Part shown: positions 12,094-24,846 of the stretch, piece after piece
Layout of the letters: each line of letters starts with the position of its first letter
How positions within the stretch are numbered: the stretch's first letter is position 1
Assembly (NCBI GenBank): GCA_016800925.1
Contig: JABCPU010000168.1
Coordinates: 62,001-126,000, forward strand
Direction: 5' to 3'
DNA: 64,000 nucleotides
Origin: Suillus spraguei
Lineage: Eukaryota > Basidiomycota > Agaricomycetes > Boletales > Suillaceae
The notes under the pieces: generated by a model
Told to the model about the DNA's origin: nothing
Database searches by the model: none
What the model saw: only the letters and a program-made list of their open reading frames with translations
Position numbers and translations under genes: made by a program

Positions 12094-15000
12094 ATGAACA
12101 TCTCGAGACTGTCCAGTGCAATGTGTGAGCCCGAGGTGAGCTACTTCTGTTAGCGCCCAAGAATTTTACTCTTTCGGGGCTCACCTTTTGGTTTGAAGAT
12201 CAAGGCAGTGGAAGTTAACCAGCGAGACCTTGTCGATAAAGTCCTCGCCCGTTACCCAGAGGAGTTCACAGGTACTTTTGGAACTACGTTAGGTTAGAAA
12301 GAAACTGATCGATGACTCATTGCTATGAAGTGTTCCGAGAACTGTTGCAGAATGCGGACGACGCTGGGGCCGAAAACTTCGAAATTGTATTTGAGAGTCA
12401 ACACGGATGTGCGAGTAATGGGATGATACCAGGTCTCAATTCAACTCAGGTGAGCGATCAGGCAGATTACTAGCTATACGCAGTATTCATGTTTTTGTTC
12501 AACAAGATTTCCAAATGGCTCGTCAAGAACGATGGTGCCCAGTTTCAATCCGATGACTGGGAACGTCTGACGAAAATCGGTCTGTGAAGATTCTGGACTA
12601 CTTGATGGGTGCTGAACCTTTTATCCAGCCAAAGGCAATCCGGATGAACGAAAGATCGGTGCATTTGGAGTGGGTAAGAATCATGCATTCCTTATTCATC
12701 CCGAGACATAAGGGCAATTTCGTGGTACAGGTTTCTTCAGTGTGTTCAGTGTCACCGACAAGCCCATAGTTAAATCGAATAGTACGTGATCCTTCAATGA
12801 AGCCTAGGTGTCGCTCATTGGGTGCCGCAGGAACGATGGCATCTATTTATTATGAAGGAGACCAGGCATGTTTTTGCGTAAACTCGTGTTTCAGCACATC
12901 ACTTCTGACCTGCATGTAGCTCTTTGTGAAGAAAGAACACAATTATGACCGCGACATCTTTGTGAAGAAAGAGCTCAATTGTGATCGCAACAAGCCTGAG
13001 TGGACCGTGGTGATCGAGATGGAGTTGAAGCAGGAGTCGCCTGTTCCGAGGATCTTTGAACTCACACGATATCTAGTAACTTCTGTGACGTTTCTGGCCC
13101 ATATTCAAAGCGTTAGGATCTTTCTGGACGGCACTGAGTTGTCTTACCTGACAAAAACTCGGAATGAGGCCAGTCAGCTAATACCCATTTCGAAGCATAT
13201 GGGAAGAAAAAGCTGTGGTGGAACGATGAACATTGATTCTGTTGAACTGATCTGTCAGTATTTCTTGCGCCTTTGCAAGCCCACGAAGGTTCTGACGTTT
13301 TTGGCAGCCCAGGAGGTCAACGTCATATTCTTTAACGATACATTTGTTGGAGATCCAAAGACGCTCGTCGCACGTGCGGAAGCGGAAGAAGGTGGAAATC
13401 CGACGAAATCCAAGAGTTTCTTCTCAACAATGTCAAAAGCGAATGGAAGAGTGGCAGCTTCAAAAATGGCAACAACCGCTTCTAAAGCTGCGAGCCTCAA
13501 ATCTGGCGCCCAATTCTCAGCGAACTATTCCATTTACTCTGCAAAAGTTAGCGTTTCAGCGAAATCGAATATGGAGAAGGGTTTGGATTCCGCAATGAAG
13601 AAAAAACCTCCCAAAGATTTCCCATTTGAAATGGCTTTCGTGAGTAGACACCTTATAAATTCCGACGTACTCCTATATCCATTATCCATAGTTCGGTAAG
13701 GACGAGCACGATAAGCAGGCGCAAGAAGAAGATATCTCAGGGTTCGGAAGTGTCTTCCGTGGTCCTCAAGGACTTTGTCCTCGATTGGAAGCGTATGTCA
13801 AGGCGTTCTTCCTGAGCGTCAATTCTTCTTCTGACGTTCCGCTCTGACAGAGAACACCCTGCTCGAATCTTCATTGTCTGTACTTCATAGTGTTGGGCTG
13901 TCTCATGTTGTCTCATGTGCATGACAGGGACAAAGTACGGCTCAAACGACAGGCATGGCTTGTCACATGTCTGGCCGTTTCATTCCAACTGTAGAACGAG
14001 GCTCGATTGATCTTGCGTGAGTATTGCGCGACCCTGTGTAAGGATATATCTAATGATTTACCTCATAGTAATGGGTATGTCTCCAGTAAGTGGTGAATTG
14101 ACACTAGACTATAGTTTTTTTAATTGACGTCATGCCATGCAGAATGGAATGAGGAACTCCTTTACGTTGCAGGCTTTTTGGCGAGGGTGGCTTATGAATC
14201 TGAAATGAGCAAAGTAAAGGATACGTGGCCGACGCTGGAGAAATCAGATGCGGAAAAACTAAAGGCACTGGCATTGTATACGATGAAGTCCTTCGTCTTC
14301 CATCCCTCCACGCCTGATCCGAAGGTGTCCCAAATGATCAAGGATGCATTTTACACCTGTTCAACATCAGATAAATTTCCGTTTATATCCGATCAAGGGA
14401 TTCAGTACACGAAGGACATCCGTCAGTACCATCACCACTTCGCTCCTTCATGCGCACCCCAGTATTCCAGTGGAACTACGTCCCATATTAATGTCCATGA
14501 CGCTTCCTGAGAATCTTCGGATCGGACCGTACTCATTCAAAGACGTCGTGAAAGAACTAGGTTCGCGGTGGCTGAGTGAGGCGGAGATGACTGCTTGCTT
14601 GCGTTGGTGGAGTACTTCACCTAGGAGCCAGGATTTGACAGACGAACAGCATGAAAAATGGCGGAACGAACTGCTCAGAGTAGGCAAAACATACTCCGGG
14701 GGGAAGGAAGTCAAACTTAGCTCCATCAGCAAATTTATCGATAGTCGAATGTTGAGTGTTCGCCGTTTCGACGACCCTTTTCCAGACGACACGATACCCC
14801 CAACACTTATCCAAGGCCTGAATCACTTTACGATTCCGGATGCTTTTGGCTGGCAGGAGATGTCAATCATACATTGGCTTCGACACCTCAGGAGCAATCC
14901 ACCAGATACAGCGCATGATATCACGAAAACGGGCAGTTTCGCACAACACGTCCTCATGGTCCTCAGTAATTTTTGGCATTCACTGGATGACAATGGTCGT

Positions 15001-18000
15001 TCCGAAGTTCGGAAGATTTTGGAAGATATAACTTGCATACCCATCTCGAGTGCACCTTACATGGTGCGACCCCAGGAAGCGTATTTTTCTGAAGCCGACG
15101 TTTTTCGCGACCTTCCTGTCGTTAGACAAGAGCTCCTCTCTTATCCTTACACAGAACAGGTTTTGCAGTATCTGGGGGTGCAGAAACGGTGCGACATCGA
15201 AACATTCATACACAAGTTAGTCACTAGGAATATGACTTCACCATATTTGCTAAATACCTTACAGAGCAATGAACGGTGTTAGATGGAACGCCATAGACCT
15301 GGCGAGGTATCTTATTACATCTGCTCAGGAACATGTGACCCGTGTCATGGATCTAAAGATCTTTCCTTGCGATGGTGGTGAAAGACATCATATCAGCGAG
15401 CTCTTCGCATCCGTAGACTCCAACCGGACACTCAAACTGCCTGTAATCAATTGCGAGTACTGGGAGCCAAATACCCAGGAAGGTGTGTCGTGAACCGGTT
15501 TGATATTGCATCACCACTAACCGAACATCACAAAGCACTATTTCTCATTAGAAACGGGTTACGCGAATACCCTACAATTGAACAACTCATCAACATCGCA
15601 TCTTTCAACGACGATAGTGCCATTAGGCATGCTGCATTCGGGCTTATTTGCGGACCAAACCACGAATCATTCTTTGAAAAACAATTCGATCCGTCAAAGT
15701 TCGCTACGTACCCCTTCATCCCCGGTGTCAGGGACGGGAGACCTTGTCAAATCCCCCATAGCGAGGTCTGTTCGTGCACGAACGCTGGATATGTGTAACT
15801 AATGCCACGATTGAAAAGGTGTTCTCGGATTCAAACTGGCAAGTTTTGGGCTTCGGTCATCTGACCAACCAGTTCAATAAGAAGAACATTGCAAAGCTGA
15901 AGATTCGAGACCGTCCTACCACTGAGAAGCTATTTCAAGTTCTTGAATCGAATCCGCCGAAAGATCCTGGAACTGCAGAGAGGTGGTTCAAGTTTCTTGC
16001 TGAGAAAGGAGGCAAGTAGTCTCATGACGCCCGCGCTTTCTGTGTGCTGATAAAATGTGCAGTTTTCTCAGCAGGGGAACTCGAAAGAATCGCAGACCTC
16101 AAAATTGTTCCTGTAGAGGTACCTTCCGAGCAGCCACAATCCAGTAAAGTCTCTTATGTAATAGTATCGCCTCGCGAGTGCTTCCTGAAGTCAGAATCAT
16201 ACCCCGAGGAGCACTTTTACCAGCGGCTGTTCAAGTTCGTCGACTTTGGCCGTAGTGCCAATGCTTTCTTGAAAGCATGTGGTGTTAAGGAACGTCCTGA
16301 ATGCATCGATGTTCTCAAAGTCCTCCTAGACTGTCCAAAAAAGTTCCTCGAACTGTCTGAGCACGACCCTGAGAGGTGCGTATCGGTACCGGAACCTCGA
16401 CTCGTGATACTTATGTGATCTAGATACTTGGCCGAACTGCGTTTGATTGCGGTCGGTCATAAGTCTCTTCCTCGAAAGATCCACGAACAAATGCGCACTG
16501 CCTCAATTTTCTTGGGATATCGACGAGGGAAAAGCCGCGACGGGCACAGCCATGAAGTGGACGAGTTTGAACTTCGCAAGGCCGAAGAAGTATTGGTCGC
16601 CGACGACATGGAAAGTCGTCGCACCTTTGGCGACTGCATTTTTATTGCCCCGCAGGAGGAGCTGTTAGAAAGTGAGTGCTTGCCTTCTTTCTGGTATAAT
16701 ATGACATATCGCGAGTAGAGTTTTACTCTGAAATGAAAGTCAAGTCGCTGAGCTCTTGCATCAAATACACCGTGGAACCGAACAAGGAACAGCTGAACGC
16801 ACCTAGTGCCCTTGCCCTTCGACATGCTATCATCCAGAAGATTCCTATTTTCCTCCACGAGTTCGACGAACCACGCTTTAGAGATGGGATGCGCCTGTTA
16901 CGGTGGCATGACGAAAATCAGTTCTTCGTGCGAGCCTGCGGAAGGCTTGACGTCACGAAGAGATTAGACTTTCCAGGTGCGACTACTGGACCTCAGGGAC
17001 AAAAAGCGCACCCCACCGAATTATCTGCCGAGACCCAGTACAGGGATGACGTGCACGTGTTATGGATCAAGGAGCCAAATGCTGACAGTTATGAGTACGT
17101 GGTGCCCTGTATCGCTCGATATGCGTGCTCATTCATTTTAGTATCGCTGCAGCTCTATGTCGTCTGTTATTCTCTACGTATAAAAAGAATGATGTCCTGT
17201 CTCTTATGACCATCTTGGACACAGACATTAATATCCTCAAGCGTCGTGGTTACGATGGTGAGGTTGCCACTGTCATCTAGGAAGCAACGCTGATCGCATG
17301 TTTAGTCGATAGAATTCTCTCGGAATATCGCGAGAATCTTGAAAAGGCTGAACATGGTAAGTTTACGATCAATGTCATGATCTTTCGTGCCAGGGAAGAT
17401 ACTTAATGAAAGCAGGAGAAAGTCCTTCCAATGGGACGCCACCTGTCCAAGCTCCCCCTCAAGATGCATGTCCGGGAAGCGAACCAGCCAGCGATAAGCC
17501 GGAGGCCGTCAGCACATTTGCGAAGTTGTTGCACAAGTTCCGCAAAGACCCTAAGTTGGGCGAGATCAAGCTTAGTGAGATAGGTACTTTAAGTCTATTT
17601 TTAGTGTTCAAGACGGGCGCCTGAATGGTATTTAGAAAACTCCATCGAGAAGGTGAAGAATATCATGGGGAAAGAGGGCGGCGATAACGACACGCACATC
17701 AGCAATCAGGAACGGGTCGGCGGAGGGAAGAAGCAGAAAAATGTTGGATACTGTGATGAGAAGAAGGTTGCAAAGACGGATCTCGAAGAATGTGGTACGT
17801 TGTCCAACTCGGAGCCTAGCAGCCTATTATTAAATCGACGAAGTGGGCCAACATGTTGGGCATGTCAAAGTCTGGAAGCGAAGTGAGTTGAATACTTCTT
17901 ATTTCCAGCTGCTAGACTGACGTTTGTTTCAGGGGGGACACTGTTGGATGTTCCTAAGGAACGCGAAGCCTTTGGAAACATCATTAGTGACCTCGCAAAA

Positions 18001-18414
18001 GTCTTTTCAATCAATCAGACACGATGTCACGTATTCTTTCACGGCGAGGACTCGAATCTAATGGGTTTCAACCGCAATGATCAGATATTTTTCGGTCTGG
18101 AACACTATATGCAGAACCGTAAGTGATCATCACGATTGATTTCTCTGTTACAAAGGCTCATGCCTACTACCTAGACAAAGATGGTCCTCCTGGAAAAGCT
18201 TACATTGACTGGCAAGCACTGACGAAATCCTGTCTTTTGGCAAGTACTAATAATCTGCAGGTATTATATCATGGCGCACGAGATGGCACATGTGCACACC
18301 CCATATCACGACGAGCATCACGAGCTGTTGGTTCAAGCGCTGGCGACGAAATACCTGACTGAGCTTCACAGTCTGCCAGCCGTGCGAGAGTTGTTCAAGT
18401 GTGCTTCTTATTGA
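12094..18414 (+). CDS. giant GHKL-ATPase / zincin-like protein (DUF3684-type), copy 2, with a frameshift
   Basis: Paralogue of the 3852 gene with matching exon order and domain order. ATPase motifs: FRELLQNADDAGAENF, LVKNDGAQF, KIGAFGVGFFSVF. Middle-region landmarks: ERGSIDLANGYVSKWNEELL, LPIFLHEFDE-like IPIFLHEFDEPRF, FSTYKKNDVLSLMTIL. C-terminal zincin: YYIMAHEMAHVHTPYHDEHH. The likely start MNISRLSSAM at 12094 is spliced to AVEVNQRDLVDKVLARY; the ATG at 12121 is a possible alternative. The stop is at 18412-18414. Differences from copy 1 are GC donors at introns 12866-12919 and 18212-18260, a 36-bp in-frame duplication at 12920-12991, and a one-base frame change in the C4 run at 14457-14460. 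The last could be bypassed only by removing an unusually short 37-nt GT...AG segment. It may be a working diverged copy or an early pseudogene. Confidence 0.78.
12920..12991 (+). repeat. 36-bp tandem duplication inside copy 2
   Basis: Two adjacent 36-nt units encode LFVKKEHNYDRD and IFVKKELNCDRN. The equivalent place in copy 1 (after its GDQ exon end) has no such repeat. It lies in the loop after the ATPase region, directly behind the GC-AG intron. Confidence 0.8.
14069..14085 (+). other. 17-nt microexon of copy 2
   Basis: TAATGGGTATGTCTCCA lies between ...catag and gtaagt. Splicing it joins DLA to NGYVS and KWNEELL in frame. Length and phase equal those of the 5808-5824 microexon in copy 1. 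Confidence 0.75.
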
Positions 18415-18627
18415 TTACGGTACTGTAGTACTGTCTTTTCAGTGGGCATTCAGGAGGACATTATGATACCCTATTATCAACGAGTGCTCGATATTCAATT
18501 GTTATTTTCTGCCACATTTTACTGTGATGTTGACCTTCTCAACTCGCGTTGTGCGCCTGACGCGCGTTTACCCGTGGGAATTTATCATGAATAGCATTAC
18601 CAACTCACGCTTTACATATTTGCACTC

Positions 18628-19602
18628 ATGGATCCAGCCTCCTCTGAACCACCTGCAATTGATCCGTCAGAGTCACCGTCATTTCAAAGATGGCTGCGCA
18701 AAGCTGCTCAAGTATCAGGTATCGGGCTTACCGCGGATGAACGAGACCGTGACCGGGTTGAAGTACAGCATCGCCGCTGCGAGCAATGGAAGACCGAACT
18801 CCTAAATTACAGTCCGTCTCATTGTTTCTGCATGGTCTGATCCGTATTCATTCCAACGCCACGCACTTTTTGCTTTCCTAGGCCCTTCAGTTGTTTTTAT
18901 GTTGAAGCATCTTAAGTTATCCGGGTGCCTGGTACCGTCCTCGAACATCGTGTGTGCCCCATGCGATCTCACGCGTTCCGGAGGCTTCCATCCTGCCGGG
19001 GCGATTGTCCTTTGTCAGGGCCATTTTGGAGACAAGAAGCACATGGAGGATACGCTCACACACGAGCTGGTACACATGTATGATCACTGCAAGTTCAATG
19101 TTGACTGGAAAAACCTGAGACATCACGCATGCAGCGAAGTGAGTGATCAGTGTGCCCCATCACAGCTTCAAGTTTTTATTGATGTATGCCGCGGCGCCCA
19201 TCTATCGAAGATCCGTGCTAACAGTTTAAGTGGTGACTGCCGGTACATGCGTGAGTTGGGAAGGGGATTCGTGTCATTTTCAAAGCAACATCAGGTATAT
19301 CGACATTTCTATGCTATCTTATGCTGTGCAGTCCTATATCTATCTCTTTATCAGTTAAAATGTTTGCTAACTTGGAATAGGCCTGCGTGAGACGGCGTGC
19401 TATACTTTCCGTGCGCGCGAATCCCATGTGTCCGGACGAGGCAGCAGCTGAACGCGCGGTGAATGAGGTTTGGGAGAGCTGCTTCGGTGATACGCGACCG
19501 TTTGATGAGGTGAGTTGTACCCGTTTTGTTGTCTCTCGACAAGACAGTGACGTACATTTTTTGACGTCGGTATTCACCATGTTTCACACGCAGATCTATT
19601 AG
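18628..19602 (+). CDS. ATP23: Atp23-like mitochondrial inner-membrane metalloprotease
   Basis: In yeast, Atp23 processes the mitochondrially encoded Atp6 precursor and helps assemble the F0 ring at the inner membrane. Spliced exons give [19 protein letters not shown] at the N-terminus; then [41 protein letters not shown]; the catalytic zinc site [14 protein letters not shown] (HExxH); the Cys-rich [13 protein letters not shown]; the [12 protein letters not shown] segment; and the C-terminal [19 protein letters not shown]. These are hallmark Atp23 segments and the length is about normal. The last exon is only ATC TAT TAG after the intron that starts at 19510. It is the third HExxH-encoding gene in a row on this strand. 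No defect is seen. Confidence 0.9.
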
Positions 19603-20111
19603 TAGGTGAAAAGGGAATCGATGGCCGTTGGACTATTCTTGAACACAGCTTGTCGCGATTGCAGCCTGAATGGAAATCGGAAAATTGTACAACGCCACCT
19701 GGTTGGACTCACAATTCCTACCAAGATATTTTTTTCCCGTGGGCATCGGTGCTGGTCCCTGGGAAGGGTTGAGGAATTCGAATGAATAATGTCTACTATT
19801 ACTGACTAGAATCTATAGTTGGGCATGTCTACGGAATAAAAAAACGCGGGAATGATGAAGCATAGCAAGGATTAGAAAGGAAATGAATCCAGCGTGTTCG
19901 TGAATCGTCGGCTTTTGAAGCAGGCTGCCATACCCCGTGGGAAGACACCTTATGGTTTAGTTCTGGCATAAAAGCTGCTTGTTCGATTTAACTCTTCTTC
20001 AACTTTCCTAGTTTTCTCCTCCCCGCTCCTCTCTGTCGTCGTCGTCTCCGTCGTCGTCGTCATCGTCGTCCTTGTCTAGTTTATCTCCTATACTTCATTT
20101 ACGATCTCACC
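19603..20111 (+). promoter_or_regulatory. upstream region of the wall-protein gene, TATA-like box and trinucleotide tract
   Basis: A cataaaag TATA-like element lies at about 19967-19974, some 140 nt before the start codon. A pyrimidine-rich leader follows, with a (GTC)n-type microsatellite at about 20034-20073. No gene is visible in the rest of the interval. Promoter assignment is inference from position. Confidence 0.4.
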
Positions 20112-20860
20112 ATGTTCGCTAGAATCGCGTAAGTCTCGTATTCACTGTCGTCGATGAGCAGGTTTATGACGCGTCGTCAACCACCTCCTTAGTGCTCTTG
20201 CTGCCTTCGCTGTCCCTCTCGTGTCTGCACTGACACTGAACGCACCAACAACGACTCCTACGATTGGTGCCACGGTCAATCTCACCTGGGAGGCGACCAC
20301 CTCTGACCCCAGTAGCTTCAATATTTACATGGCGAACACCATCTTCCACAACACGTTTGCCATCGCAACCGATGTGCAAACCTCGGCGGGTGAATACACT
20401 CTTGTCCTTCCCCCGGTCCCTGTTGGGTAAGCACGCTGCATCTATCCCTGCTGAATGAACAAATAAGAGTGGCTGACCTCGTGGTATAGTGATGGTTACA
20501 CCCTCGAGGCTACCGACATCAGTAACATCAACAACGTCTACGCAACAAGTGGTGACTTTTCCGTTGGTGCACAGACGACTGCCTCAGCACCGACGTTGTC
20601 CACCACCTCCACTTCTATGACCATGTCTATGCCCATGAGCTCGTGAGTAATGATTGTTTGTCATTGAGATAATAGTCTGACACTGTTCTAGGGGCACGGG
20701 TACGGCGTCGACTGCTACGGGTACCTCCCCTTCTGGCAGCTCGTCTGCATCCAGTACACCTTCGAGCATCAGTGGCGCTGCTGCATCGTTCAAGATCGGC
20801 ATGGGCCCCGCTGCTGTCGTCCTTCTCTCGGCAGTAGCTGGCGCAGCTATCTTGTTCTAA
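20112..20860 (+). CDS. secreted Ser/Thr-rich GPI-anchored wall protein, Kre9/Knh1-like
   Basis: Four exons (20112-20128, 20193 on, and breaks at about 20429 and 20641). The N-terminus MFARIALAAFAVPLVSA is a typical signal peptide. The mature part begins LTLNAPTTTPTIGATVNLTW, the start of the Kre9/Knh1-type beta-sandwich domain, and runs to about residue 110 (DGYTLEATDISNINNVYA, SGDFSV). A Ser/Thr-rich stalk follows, then a hydrophobic C-terminus, AAVVLLSAVAGAAILF, expected of a GPI-attachment signal. The whole protein is about 190 residues, as in the many small fungal members. It probably sits at the plasma membrane or wall; a role in beta-1,6-glucan assembly is known for yeast Kre9 but not shown here. 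Spliced intact to the TAA at 20858-20860. Confidence 0.85.
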
Positions 20861-21542
20861 TCTTAAACCAAAAAATTGTCTCAGCGTACGCGAGGGTTAC
20901 ATATAATTACAATTTCGGCTTTGGGATTTTACATGTTTTACATACCCTGGCTTCAGTTTTCGATTATCGGGAACACTACGTTATTTTGTAGTTGCAGTTG
21001 CACTTGGACATATTCTCGTATTTTTCATGGACAGACAGTGGCGCATTATGGATGCATTGTTTACTGAGTTTGTGAGCGGGAGAGGTTATGTTGGGTTGGT
21101 CTCAGTTATTTGACGTTGGCGTATCTGCTCTTTTGCATGTACATACCACGGTTGTCATACGAAGGGTGTTCTAATGATGGGCTTCAGGAGTTTCTGAATG
21201 ATCTGATGGATGATTGACGTTTGCAGCGGACCTTGTTAAGCTGCCACAGCGAACGCCATTGAAATTGTCATTTACGGTAATGGATCCATTACGCGCCTCC
21301 GAAATGCCGTCAGCCAGGAGCTCACCTACTGACATGGAAATGGGGACCTGTCATGATACTAGGTCGTTCTTACAACAAAGAACTGTGGTAATGATTATAA
21401 ACAAAGCGCACAAACTGCGAAAAATCACACAGAAAGCTCCACAAAACGACATGGAATGATCATGTGTTGCATATGCGAGCGAAAGAGAGAATACACATGG
21501 ATGTCCCATAATAGTCCCCGTAGCACGCCCAAAGCGAGTCGA
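20861..21542. other. convergent 3' intergenic region
   Basis: Lies between the 3' ends of the wall-protein gene (forward) and the ubiquitin-eL40 gene (reverse). No coding family, RNA gene or repeat is recognised. Confidence 0.5.
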
Positions 21543-22976
<1,434 letters not shown>

Positions 22977-24846
22977 ATGGCAGATTTTCGCCTCGTTAAT
23001 CCAGAAGGTTGGGAATATGATCTTCAGTCGGTGCGTGATACCGGCGCTTTTGCCAAACAGGCTGCTCATAGTTCAACAGGTATACTCTGCTTACATAGGC
23101 TACTTCCAGTTGCACAGTGTCCCATGGTGCGTCTGGCCTTCTATTGCGTGTATAAGACGCGTTTATGGAGCTGCACAGGTACGACCGAACATGGGGACAA
23201 TTCTTCGAGACGTTTGAGCAGTTTCTGGGATTTTCATGGCCTGTCATTACCGTTACAGACTCATGGACTGGCCGTGCCCACATCGTCACCCGACTGACAA
23301 CCGTTGGCGCGTTCATCAAGATGATTAAGACTCGGTGCGTCCTATCTCCCCCTCCCTTACCGACCCGCAAATGAAAAAGGAACCCTCAGTTTCGGCGAAA
23401 CACTTCCAACACCTGATAACATGCTGAAGGTTACACACTTCGAGACGTCCCAGCGACATTTACGTAATGTTGCAGACTGGGCGACTTACAAGAAACTTTA
23501 CACGACGCTTCCAGCAGTAGCGCTTGCAGCGTTCAAGGCTAGGATACGCAGCGGCGAGCCAAAGGCTATCCGGGAACTGTGGGCCAAGCGCGACAAGACT
23601 TTTTTAGCTATTGACTTTGAGTGGAGCGAAAGGAATCCAGCAACGTTTTTGGAATGGGGGTATGCGGCTCTTCGGTGTGGGCATCTTGAAGCGTATGTGG
23701 TTGTTCCTTTCCGTGAGGTATGGGTAGTTGATGGGTCTGATTTGCAGCGTTGGCGCGTGGCCTCCGATGCCCGAGTCGAATTACCGGTGTGTTGTGGGTT
23801 GGCGGGCGTAACGGCCTGGCTTATGTGTATATACACAGGAAGGGACATTATATCATTGGTGAACACGTGGACAAGATCGTCAACAAGCATTGTCCTACGT
23901 ACCCCTGGCAGGTACGCCTATTCAGACCATCCTTTCGTGCTAAACTGACATATGAAGTAGTATGCTGTACGTCTTTCTCTGGGCCATTTACTTCCTCCTT
24001 ATAGACCATCTCCTAGTGGGGCGACAGCCAAATAATCCCAAAATCGAAGTTACCCCAGATCGTACAGTCTGTGATTAGGTAGAATAGTCCTGCGCATACA
24101 GCTTCGGTGTCACTGACGTCATCTACAGCAGTCTAATAAGCCCAGACGCAGAAACCACCGCCAACAGCCTCGTCCTTGTAGGACACGGCGTTAGCTCTGA
24201 CATCCAGCGTCTCGAAGAAACTAGAATCAGTACGTCCTCACCCCACCCATGCATTCCAACTAACGCAACCTCAGAAATCCCACATAACGTCCTGATAATC
24301 GATACCGCCTCCTTAGAACGCTCGCTCTTCAACGCCGGCGAGCGAGGAACAATGCGCGATCCCCAAACAGGCAAACTCCGCGTCCAAGGCTCTACGCTCT
24401 CCCTTGGCGGGCTCTTGCACTCCCTGGGGATCGACCCCCCATGTGCACTGCATAACGCAGGCAACGACGCGTTTTTGTGTTTGCTTGCGTTGCAGAAGAT
24501 GATGGAACCCGGGACAGTTACGCCTATACCTGATACTGATGCAAGGAGGAAGCCGAAGTCGGCGGGGTTGTGTATGGGGGTGCCGACGGTGTTTATGGGG
24601 CATTTGACGGTGGAGGATGGTCGTAGTTATTGTAGGTCGCCTGGTGGGTCTGGATCACCGAGGGTAAGAGAGCGGGGGCGTGGGGTGATGGATGGTGTGA
24701 TGGATGAGATGGGACCAGAGCGTAGGTATGGGAGTGCGTCTCCGCCTGAGATGGGTGGGGGCTGGAAGGATGACAAGGAAAAGGAGAGGGAGAAGGAGAA
24801 GGGGTGGTTTAGGTCTACTAAGGGGGTGCGGTCGGTGACGAAGTGA
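22977..24846 (+). CDS. DEDD exonuclease-fold protein, Gfd2/YDR514C-like
   Basis: Ribonuclease H-like DEDD fold predicted to be a 3'-5' exonuclease. Exo I is FLAIDFEWSERN (Asp and Glu), Exo II is VLVGHGVSSDIQRL (Asp), and Exo III is HNAGNDAFLCLLAL (His and Asp), spaced as in fungal Gfd2/YDR514C relatives. Exons join across GT-AG introns, for example W-YDRTWGQFFETFEQFLG and PTYPWQYAWGDSQIIPKSKL. The TAA-free frame ends in SVTK at 24846. An N-terminal region (FFETFEQFLGF, HIVTRLTTVGAFI) precedes the nuclease part, and a basic Arg/Gly/Glu/Lys-rich tail of about 100 residues follows Exo III. The start at 22977 is the first good ATG in frame with the spliced exons, but an upstream exon cannot be excluded. 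The role is unknown; in yeast the relatives have weak links to mRNA export. Confidence 0.72.
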
